Under the pieces are notes generated by a model. That model had not been told where the DNA came from. It ran no database searches and was given only the letters and a program-made list of their open reading frames with translations. From an uncultured Clostridia bacterium (GTDB lineage: Bacteria > Bacillota > Clostridia > Lachnospirales > Lachnospiraceae), in the NCBI GenBank assembly GCA_946614685.1, contig CAMOHF010000009.1, positions 1-11,702 of the forward strand: a DNA stretch of 11,702 bases, given 5' to 3'. Position numbers and translations under genes: made by a program. The first letter of the stretch is position 1. Every line of letters begins with the position of its first letter. This document shows, piece after piece, positions 5,387 through 11,022 of this stretch.

Positions 5387-6352
5387 ATGACAGCAAGAGA
5401 ATTGGCACAGGAAATCATTGAAGGAAGAAGACTCGGCAGACAGGACGATCTCGCATTTTTGAAAGACTGTCCGCTTGAAGAATTAAAAGAGGGAGCGGAC
5501 ATGATCCGCAAGGCACTGGTCGGAGACAGGGTGGATCTTTGTACGATCATCTCCGGAAAGAGCGGTAACTGCGGCGAAAACTGCAAGTTCTGTGCGCAGT
5601 CCGCGCACAATCACACGTCCTGCGAAGTGTATAGCCTGATGGACTACGACAGGATCTTGCAGGAGGCGAAATCCAACGAGGCTGAGGGCGTGAACCGGTT
5701 TGCAATCGTCATCTCGGGGCACAGTCCCTCCAAGGAGGATTTTGAAAAACTGATCGAGATCTATCGGGGCCTCAGGAAGGAACTTACGATATCTCTGTGT
5801 GCTTCTCTCGGCTTTCTGACGCAGGAGCAGTTTGACAGGCTCTACGAAGCCGGTGTGCGAAGCTATCACAACAATATCGAGACATCAAGGAGATACTTTC
5901 CGCAGATCTGCACGACACATACCTTTGACGATAAGATTGCGAATATCAAACGCGCACAGGCAGCGGGCCTTTCCGTATGCTCGGGCGGTATCATCGGTAT
6001 GGGGGAAACCATGGAAGACAGGATCGATATGGCGGTGGAACTCTCAACACTCGGTATCGCATCGATCCCGATCAATTCGCTGATCCCGATCCCTCACACA
6101 CCGCTTGAGAATCTTCCGACGCTGTCAGAGGATGAGATCCTGCGCACCGTTGCTGTCTTTCGCTATATCAATCCCGAAAGCAACATCCGGCTCGGCGCGG
6201 GCAGAAAGCTGATCACGGAAAACGGCGTGCCTGCTTTCACGGGAGGTGCAAGTGCAACTATCACCGGCAACATGCTGACGACCTCTGGGTCTACGATCGC
6301 AAGTGACCGCGAGATGCTTTTGTCACTTCACAGAGAAGTGATCGCAAAATAA
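5387..6352 (+). CDS. bioB: Biotin synthase, apparently with a non-canonical auxiliary cluster
   Basis: A 321-residue radical SAM enzyme that inserts sulfur into dethiobiotin to make biotin. The SAM-binding 4Fe-4S motif is CGENCKFC (Cys62, Cys66, Cys69), followed by AQSAHNHTSC. Other family signatures are YHNNIET (160-166), SGGIIGMGE (199-207), PINSLIPIPHTPLE (228-241), RLGAGRKL and the C-terminal TGNMLTTSGST. Of the ligands of the E. coli [2Fe-2S] cluster, Cys138 and Cys198 correspond to Cys128 and Cys188 and the Arg of RLGAGR is present. The equivalent of Cys97 (RFCMG in E. coli) is RFAIV here, so that Cys is missing, and an extra Cys79 follows the radical SAM motif. AGAGGA at 5375-5380 serves the ATG. 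No other biotin genes are in the window. Confidence 0.95.
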   Translation: MTARELAQEIIEGRRLGRQDDLAFLKDCPLEELKEGADMIRKALVGDRVDLCTIISGKSGNCGENCKFCAQSAHNHTSCEVYSLMDYDRILQEAKSNEAEGVNRFAIVISGHSPSKEDFEKLIEIYRGLRKELTISLCASLGFLTQEQFDRLYEAGVRSYHNNIETSRRYFPQICTTHTFDDKIANIKRAQAAGLSVCSGGIIGMGETMEDRIDMAVELSTLGIASIPINSLIPIPHTPLENLPTLSEDEILRTVAVFRYINPESNIRLGAGRKLITENGVPAFTGGASATITGNMLTTSGSTIASDREMLLSLHREVIAK

Positions 6353-6395
6353 ATGTAACCGAAACGACGTGAGTTTTTTCAAAGGGGGAAGTTCT

Positions 6396-7229
6396 ATGGT
6401 ATGTCCTTACTGTAACTCCGTGATTCCGGACGGATCGGGTTTCTGCGCAAACTGCGGAAACTTTATCAACCCTTCGAGTACTCCGAAGATGGGAAGTCAA
6501 AACACGCCCGATCCCGAATACAATGTGCTTGAGCATCTGTTTTCCACGACGGATCTCGTCACTATGCGTGAGACGAAGAAGGTGAAGTCGGCGAAGCCGA
6601 AGGGCCTTGGTATCGTGGCGATTGTTGTTTTGGCTTTGCTCTTTGTGGCGGCTACGGTTAAAACCATCAGCCGACAGGGCGTGCGAAGAGCCATAGCGGG
6701 ACTGGAAGAACCGATCCAGGAGGAGACGACAGGCTATACGGAGAAAAACGTCGCCGGTTATGAGGCGTCGATTTACTACAAGTATTCCTATGAGGTGGAT
6801 GCCTTGGTGGTGTCAAGCAAGCATTACATAGGCTTTGGATTATCGGACAGACTTGCGCCGGTGGATGTGGCTTTCGCATGGGGAGATGTGGCTGCGAACA
6901 ATGAGGCCATCGATTTTAACTGGAAACAGTCCGGACGATGGGTGCACTGGAAGGTGAAGAATTATGCCGATCTGGATAAGGTGGGAGGCATAGAAGGGGT
7001 GAACATGCAGTGCTCCAACAACCACCTGATCCCCGCGGACAACTCCGTGAAACGAAAGATCAAGAAGATCAAACGAGGCGATCATATCAAACTCACCGGC
7101 TATCTGGTGGATGTGGACGCCGAGAACAAAGCAGGAAGAGTGTTTACATGGAACTCCAGTACATCAAGGTTTGATTCGGGTGACGGAGCGTGCGAAGTCA
7201 TCTATGTAACGGATGTTGTATGGAAATAA
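6396..7229 (+). CDS. Membrane-anchored zinc-ribbon protein with a conserved extracytoplasmic domain
   Basis: A 277-residue protein. It starts with a zinc ribbon (Cys3/Cys6 and Cys17/Cys20, CPYC and CANC), then a linker, one membrane helix (about 70-88, GLGIVAIVVLALLFVAATV) and a C-terminal domain of about 180 residues, probably outside. That domain carries HYIGFGLSDRLAPVDVAFAW (143-162), SGRWVHWKV (179-187), SNNHLIPAD (207-215), KRGDHIKLTGYLVDVD (226-241) and GDGACEVIYVTDVVW (262-276). I recall the last three motifs in uncharacterised exported proteins of other phyla. The function is unknown; the GDHIKLTGYL portion reads like a strand-rich fold. The ATG at 6396 was chosen over a GTG at 6369 because AAAGGGGGAAG (6381-6391) lies just before it. 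It follows bioB by 43 nt with no terminator. Confidence 0.85.
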   Translation: MVCPYCNSVIPDGSGFCANCGNFINPSSTPKMGSQNTPDPEYNVLEHLFSTTDLVTMRETKKVKSAKPKGLGIVAIVVLALLFVAATVKTISRQGVRRAIAGLEEPIQEETTGYTEKNVAGYEASIYYKYSYEVDALVVSSKHYIGFGLSDRLAPVDVAFAWGDVAANNEAIDFNWKQSGRWVHWKVKNYADLDKVGGIEGVNMQCSNNHLIPADNSVKRKIKKIKRGDHIKLTGYLVDVDAENKAGRVFTWNSSTSRFDSGDGACEVIYVTDVVWK

Positions 7230-7273
7230 AAAAGAACCGGGTCGCGATCAGGTTTCCGCGATCCGGTTCTTTT
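7230..7273. terminator. Bidirectional terminator between convergent genes
   Basis: A 17-bp stem (7230-7246 with 7257-7273, one G-T pair) around a 10-nt loop, with A-runs on the left and T-runs on the right, so it can act on both strands. The left arm begins right after the stop of the plus-strand gene. The TGA of the minus-strand radical SAM gene lies in the loop. Confidence 0.95.
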
Positions 7274-8141
7274 CGTTCAAAACTTCTCTCTGGATACGGT
7301 TCCAGACATGCTTTTTGTTGCCGCTCCAGGCAGGAGCGATGAGCAGACGCTTGTCCCCGTCGCCGGTGAGACGGTGGATGACGACGTGATCCGGGATGAC
7401 CGCAACGCAGTCACGAAGAAGCGAGATGTATGCATCCTCGGTGAGGACGGTAAATTCACCTCTTGCGTAAATCTCGGCCAGGTCGGTCCCCTTTAGGACG
7501 TGAAGAAGCTGCAGCTTGATCCCGTCGGTTCCCGCTGCCGAGACATAGCGCACGGTCTCAAGCATATCTTCCCTGCTTTCGCCGGGAAGCCCGAGGATGA
7601 CGTGGGTGATCACCTCGATGCCGCGTGCGTGCAGCTTTTGCACGGCTTCGTCATATACGGAAAGGTCATAGCCTCTGCGGATCATATCCGCTGCCTTTTG
7701 GTGTATCGTCTGAAGCCCGAGCTCCACCCATACAGGCTTTTCTTTTGCCAGTTCTTCGAGAAGGCCGAGTGTCGAATCGGGTAGACAGTCCGGCCGCGTG
7801 GCGATCGAGAGAACGGCGATATCGGGATGGGAGATGGCTTCGGTGTAGAGCGCGCGAAGACGGTCGGTGGGACCGTAGGTTCCCGTATAGGCCTGGAAGT
7901 AGGCAATGTAGCGACCTTCTTTCACCTTTTTTGCAACACGGGCCTTGCCTTCTTCGATCTGAGCGGTGATTCCGACACCTGCGTCCCCGGCAAATTCTCC
8001 GCTTCCACCCGCAGAACAAAAGATGCAGCCGCGCGTGTCAAGCGTGCCGTCTCTGTTGGGGCAGGTGAACCCGCCGTTTAGGGCGATCTTATAAACTTTG
8101 CATCCGAACTGCTCGCGCAGATAATCATTTAATAATCTCAT
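7248..8141 (-). CDS. YhcC/TIGR01212-family radical SAM protein
   Basis: A 297-residue radical SAM protein close to E. coli YhcC and Bacillus YtqA. The N-terminus reads NDYLREQFGCKVYKIALNGG, then the family-specific cluster motif with wide spacing, TCPNRDGTLDTRGCIFC (Cys27, Cys39, Cys42). Further signatures are YFQAYTGTY, VLSIATRPDCLPD, WVELGLQT, THVILGLPGE and IKLQLLHVLKGTDL. The substrate is not established. The ATG at 8141 matches the family start, since homologues also open a few residues before NDYL. No ribosome site precedes it, and a TATAAT lies 6 nt upstream, implying a leaderless message. The last codons form one arm of the two-way terminator. It is divergent from the unknown gene at 8213. 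Confidence 0.92.
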   Translation of the reverse strand: MRLLNDYLREQFGCKVYKIALNGGFTCPNRDGTLDTRGCIFCSAGGSGEFAGDAGVGITAQIEEGKARVAKKVKEGRYIAYFQAYTGTYGPTDRLRALYTEAISHPDIAVLSIATRPDCLPDSTLGLLEELAKEKPVWVELGLQTIHQKAADMIRRGYDLSVYDEAVQKLHARGIEVITHVILGLPGESREDMLETVRYVSAAGTDGIKLQLLHVLKGTDLAEIYARGEFTVLTEDAYISLLRDCVAVIPDHVVIHRLTGDGDKRLLIAPAWSGNKKHVWNRIQREVLNEKNRIAET

Positions 8142-8147
8142 AAGACA

Positions 8148-8176
8148 ATTATAAGTGACAATCTGCGGATGTGCAA
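8148..8176 (-). promoter_or_regulatory. Promoter of the radical SAM gene, predicted leaderless
   Basis: On the minus strand: TTGCAC (8176-8171), a 17-nt spacer and TATAAT (8153-8148). Only 6 nt separate the -10 from the ATG at 8141, so transcription would begin at or next to the start codon. Confidence 0.65.
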
Positions 8177-8206
8177 TTGTCGATGCTGTGGAAGGTGTGT
8201 TATAAT
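8177..8206 (+). promoter_or_regulatory. Promoter of the unknown/TSCPD operon, predicted leaderless
   Basis: TTGTCG (8177-8182), an 18-nt spacer and TATAAT (8201-8206) with a TGT extension. Six nt (CAGACT) separate the -10 from the ATG at 8213. The -35 box directly abuts the -35 of the divergent promoter. Confidence 0.65.
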
Positions 8207-8212
8207 CAGACT

Positions 8213-8719
8213 ATGAGCAGCGAGATTTTTCAAAATGCACTATCGGGTTTTGTGACGGATGTTGCGGTGGGTGATACCGTTCGCGCACTGGTTCTGAAAG
8301 GATATTCCGTAAGCGGGATCAAAAGGTACCTGGATTATCCGGTTTCCGACGAGAAACTGAGGCAGATGGTCTGGAACTGTCTGATCGATACGGGCGTGAT
8401 CCGGCTTGCCAAACCGGGAAGTTCCGATGCAAAGCGGGGCTATACCTACGAGCGGGATCGAAGCCCTTACGGTACAGTTACGTATCGCAGGGTTGCGTCC
8501 GATTCGGAGCGTACCGAACCATCGTATCTTCCCTGCGATTTCGGGAGCCTGCGAAAGAAGGATCCCGGGGCGTTCGAGAAATCACTGCAGGCGCTTCTTC
8601 CGGAGGACCGGGAGTATATTCTGGATCTACCCTGGCCGGTTTCGACGGTCTGGCATGCGGAGAACGAGCGCATGAAACGTATTATGAGCACCATCAAAAA
8701 GGAGAGCAACACAAGATGA
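8213..8719 (+). CDS. Unknown 168-residue protein coupled to the TSCPD gene
   Basis: I do not recognise a named domain. The N-terminal half (about 19-63, VGDTVRALVLKGYSVSGIKR and DEKLRQMVWNCLIDTGVI) looks like two helical units that could form a helix-turn-helix. The middle (74-95) is rich in Arg and Tyr with a repeated TY pattern, and the C-terminal part (120-162) is helical with LLPEDREYILDLPWP. There is no signal peptide or membrane segment. The ATG at 8213 was chosen because an upstream in-frame extension (from 8171) would run through the -10 box. No ribosome site precedes this ATG, consistent with a leaderless message. The stop overlaps the start of the TSCPD gene (ATGA), so the two are probably translated together and functionally linked. 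Confidence 0.75.
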   Translation: MSSEIFQNALSGFVTDVAVGDTVRALVLKGYSVSGIKRYLDYPVSDEKLRQMVWNCLIDTGVIRLAKPGSSDAKRGYTYERDRSPYGTVTYRRVASDSERTEPSYLPCDFGSLRKKDPGAFEKSLQALLPEDREYILDLPWPVSTVWHAENERMKRIMSTIKKESNTR

Positions 8720-8967
8720 AACATGTTACATTTTCCCCCAAAGGCGTATGTTCGGTGAAGATTGATTTTGATATTGATGATGAGAACAAGCTTCACAATG
8801 TGCAGTTTGAAAGAGGCTGCAACGGTAATCTTCGGGCGATCGGCCGTCTGGTCGAGGGGAAGGAGGCATCTGAGATCGCCGATGTACTGCGCGGCAATCA
8901 GTGCGGTATGCGCGGGACTTCATGTGCAGATCAGTTTGCAAAGGCGATTGACGAAGCGATTGCATAG
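8716..8967 (+). CDS. TSCPD-domain protein (TIGR03905 family)
   Basis: An 83-residue protein matching the small TSCPD/TIGR03905 family. It has Cys12, a GCNGNLRAIGRLVEGK segment (34-49, Cys35), GNQCGMRGTSCADQ (60-73, Cys63 and Cys70), and a short C-terminal helix. The TSC-DQ motif and Cys pattern resemble the C-terminal TSCPD domain of vitamin-B12-dependent ribonucleotide reductases; four Cys residues suggest metal binding or redox chemistry. The function of stand-alone members is unknown. The ATG overlaps the stop of the preceding gene by 4 nt, with AGGAG about 12 nt upstream. No convincing terminator follows; the 160 nt to the next gene hold only short imperfect repeats and a weak promoter candidate. 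Confidence 0.9.
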   Translation: MKHVTFSPKGVCSVKIDFDIDDENKLHNVQFERGCNGNLRAIGRLVEGKEASEIADVLRGNQCGMRGTSCADQFAKAIDEAIA

Positions 8968-9056
8968 GGAGAAATGCCGTGGCTCCTTTTCTGCAAAATC
9001 GGGCATGATGAAACTGATATTTTGTGGCATCATCATAGTAGAAAACTTTTAAGGTG

Positions 9057-9067
9057 TATAGTATACT
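9057..9067 (+). promoter_or_regulatory. Possible promoter of the GH16 lipoprotein gene
   Basis: Two overlapping -10-like hexamers, TATAGT (9057-9062) and TATACT (9062-9067), lie about 60 nt before the ATG and contain the near-palindrome GTATAGTATAC. No good -35 is seen at the right distance, so an activator may be needed or the promoter may lie elsewhere. Confidence 0.3.
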
Positions 9068-9127
9068 TGCGTTACTGAAACGTACGGACAAAGTAATCAT
9101 TTTTACATTTTTGTGGAGGAGTATGTT

Positions 9128-10549
9128 ATGAGACGTAAGATTGCTTGTGGAGTATGCCTGCTCTTGCTCCTGACGGGATGCGGCAATACAGCCAAGAAAG
9201 GCAGCGAGACAACCACCGAGACCGCAGTTGCGACCGCTACGGAAGCGGTAGCTACGGAGGAACCGGCAAATCCGCCCGAGGGTTATCACCTGGTTTGGGA
9301 GGATACATTTAACGGCGATAAGCTTGAAGATGCCGATTGGAACTACGAGGCACACGAAGTCGGCTGGGTGAATCACGAATTGCAGGAGTATATTCCCAGT
9401 GACGAGTACGCCTTCGTGAAGGACGGCAAGCTTGTGATCCAGCCCGTAAAAGAAGAAAAGGACGGCAAGGTGTCCTACACCTCCGGCCGTGTGAACACCG
9501 CAGGAAAGCATGACATCAAGTACGGACGCATCGAGGCATCCATCAAGGTGCCCCGCGGCAAGGGATTCCTTCCCGCGTTCTGGATGATGCCGACAGACGA
9601 GCAGTACTACGGACAGTGGCCGAAGTGCGGTGAGATCGACATCATGGAAGTGCTTGGTGATGATACCAAGAGACTCTACGGTACGCTTCATTTCGGCGAG
9701 CCTCACACAGAGCGCCAGGGTACGCTCGAGCTTACCGACGGCGATTACGCTGAGGAGTATCATCAGTTCGCTATCGAGTGGGAGCCCGGCGAGATCCGCT
9801 GGTACATGGACGGCGAGCTCTACAATCAGACGAACGACTGGTTCACCAAGGTACAGGGCGAGGATGAGAAGCCCTATCCCGCACCCTTCAATCAGGATTT
9901 CCACGTTATCTTAAATGTGGCAGTCGGCGGCGATTGGCCCGGTGATCCGGATGATACCACCGTATTCGACGAGAATGCGGCAATGTACGTGGACTACGTG
10001 AGATTCTATCAGAAGGATTCTTACGACGAGAATGTCAAGAAGCCCGAGCGCGTATACAATTGGAAGGAAGCTGATGAGACCGGCAACTTTATCACCAACG
10101 GCGATTTTGCTGCGGATGAGGATCTGACGGATGATGTGGATTGGAAGTTCCTTCTCTTCAACGACGGTGCCGGTGAGGCGAAGATCGCAGACGGCGAGAT
10201 GACGATCACATCCACCAAGGCAGGTACGGAGGAGTACAGCGTACAGCTGGTTCAGCCGCAGATGCCGATGCAAAAGGGCAAGACCTACAAGTTCTCCTTC
10301 GAGGCGAAGGCCGACGAGGATCGTAAGATGAAGGCAGCGGTTACCGCACCCGAAGTCAGCTGGATCCGCTACTTCCCGGATACCACCGTGGAACTTACGA
10401 CGGATTGGCAGGAATACAGCTTCACATTTGACATGACTGAGGCGGATGATGATATGGGACGTGTGGAATTCAATATGGGTAAGCAGGGATCTACAGCTAC
10501 CATTCACATCAAAAATGTCAGACTCGAAATCGTGGAAGGCGAAGAATAG
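9128..10549 (+). CDS. Secreted GH16 beta-glucanase lipoprotein with CBM4/9-like domain
   Basis: A 473-residue lipoprotein. Residues 1-17 form a signal peptide ending in the lipobox LLTGC, with Cys18 the lipidation site. A Thr/Ala/Glu-rich linker (20-50) follows. The GH16 domain (about 52-295) starts LVWEDTFNG and has the catalytic EIDIME (Glu169 nucleophile, Asp171, Glu174 acid/base), GRIEASIKVPRGKGFLPAFW before it, LHFG, WYMDGE, LNVAVGGDWPG and MYVDYVRFYQ. This is the laminarinase-like branch, so beta-1,3 or mixed-linkage glucan is the likely substrate. The C-terminus (about 319-468, ITNGDF to IHIKNVRLEI) resembles the CBM4/9 carbohydrate-binding fold. The ATG at 9128 follows GGAGGAG (9115-9121). 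It would act on the cell surface on plant or yeast glucans, or on the cell's own polysaccharide. Confidence 0.95.
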   Translation: MRRKIACGVCLLLLLTGCGNTAKKGSETTTETAVATATEAVATEEPANPPEGYHLVWEDTFNGDKLEDADWNYEAHEVGWVNHELQEYIPSDEYAFVKDGKLVIQPVKEEKDGKVSYTSGRVNTAGKHDIKYGRIEASIKVPRGKGFLPAFWMMPTDEQYYGQWPKCGEIDIMEVLGDDTKRLYGTLHFGEPHTERQGTLELTDGDYAEEYHQFAIEWEPGEIRWYMDGELYNQTNDWFTKVQGEDEKPYPAPFNQDFHVILNVAVGGDWPGDPDDTTVFDENAAMYVDYVRFYQKDSYDENVKKPERVYNWKEADETGNFITNGDFAADEDLTDDVDWKFLLFNDGAGEAKIADGEMTITSTKAGTEEYSVQLVQPQMPMQKGKTYKFSFEAKADEDRKMKAAVTAPEVSWIRYFPDTTVELTTDWQEYSFTFDMTEADDDMGRVEFNMGKQGSTATIHIKNVRLEIVEGEE

Positions 10550-10551
10550 AC

Positions 10552-10580
10552 TGGACAAACTAAAGGTTTTATAGTTTAAT
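10552..10580 (+). promoter_or_regulatory. Promoter of the QueD-like gene with an embedded inverted repeat
   Basis: TGGACA (10552-10557), a 17-nt spacer and TTTAAT (10575-10580). The spacer carries the inverted repeat AAACTA-N9-TAGTTT (10557-10577), placed where a repressor would compete with polymerase. The predicted start is near 10587. Confidence 0.6.
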
Positions 10581-10624
10581 ACCGATATATTAGAAAGACA
10601 GATATCTATTGACGGTGGTGTTTC

Positions 10625-11017
10625 ATGCAGAAGTATTACAAATACCAATACAGATTTAACGCCAGTCATAGCTTTGACTATGATCGTGAACATGAGCATA
10701 TGCACACGTTCACGATCACAGTCTATATCAGCCCGACGGATTCCGATAAGGAATTCGCATTTACGGACATAGACGAGCGGATGGATGTCTTTCTTTCGTA
10801 TTATGAAGGAAAGTATTTAAACGACCTGCCGGAGTTTTCGCAGAACTCGCCGACACTCGAGTGTATCGGGGACTGCTTCTACGACAAGCTTTCGGACAAA
10901 TTAAAGGGTATCGGCATCGAGCTGCATCAGCTGGATATAGCCGATCATCCCACAAGTACCTATCAGGTGTCGGACAGGCTGCACATTCCTGTCTGCTATA
11001 TCAGAGAATTGGAGTGA
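10625..11017 (+). CDS. QueD/6-pyruvoyltetrahydropterin-synthase-related protein (exosortase-G-associated type)
   Basis: A 130-residue protein of the tunnel-fold QueD/PTPS family. Zinc-ligand histidines are visible: His15 in FNASHSF and His25/His27 in HEHMH. Later landmarks are FTDIDERMD (46-54), PTLECIGDCFYDKL (76-89, cf. PTxEN in QueD) and ADHPTSTYQV (106-115). The catalytic Cys normally a few residues before the HGH motif is missing, so ordinary 6-carboxytetrahydropterin synthase activity is doubtful. From memory, a TIGRFAM group (TIGR03112) covers such divergent PTPS-related proteins encoded beside exosortase XrtG and its glycosyltransferase in Firmicutes. No queC, queE or queF is nearby. 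GGTGG at 10613-10617 precedes the ATG. The stop is 5 nt from the next gene's ATG at 11023, which favours an operon. Confidence 0.75.
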   Translation: MQKYYKYQYRFNASHSFDYDREHEHMHTFTITVYISPTDSDKEFAFTDIDERMDVFLSYYEGKYLNDLPEFSQNSPTLECIGDCFYDKLSDKLKGIGIELHQLDIADHPTSTYQVSDRLHIPVCYIRELE

Positions 11018-11022
11018 TGGAT

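Noticed and set aside
8968..9127. Possible terminator or structured leader before the GH16 gene
   Set aside because: Only short dyads (TGATGA/TCATCA and TTACT/AGTAA) with long loops and no U-tract were found; no known riboswitch core was recognised.
8726..9904. A 392-codon minus-strand open frame opposite the TSCPD and GH16 genes
   Set aside because: It lies antisense to two well-supported genes, has no recognisable domain, and its length is explained by codon bias on the opposite strand.
9911..10705. A 264-codon minus-strand open frame opposite the GH16 C-terminal domain and the QueD-like gene start
   Set aside because: It is antisense to a recognised carbohydrate-binding domain, crosses a promoter region, and shows no motif.
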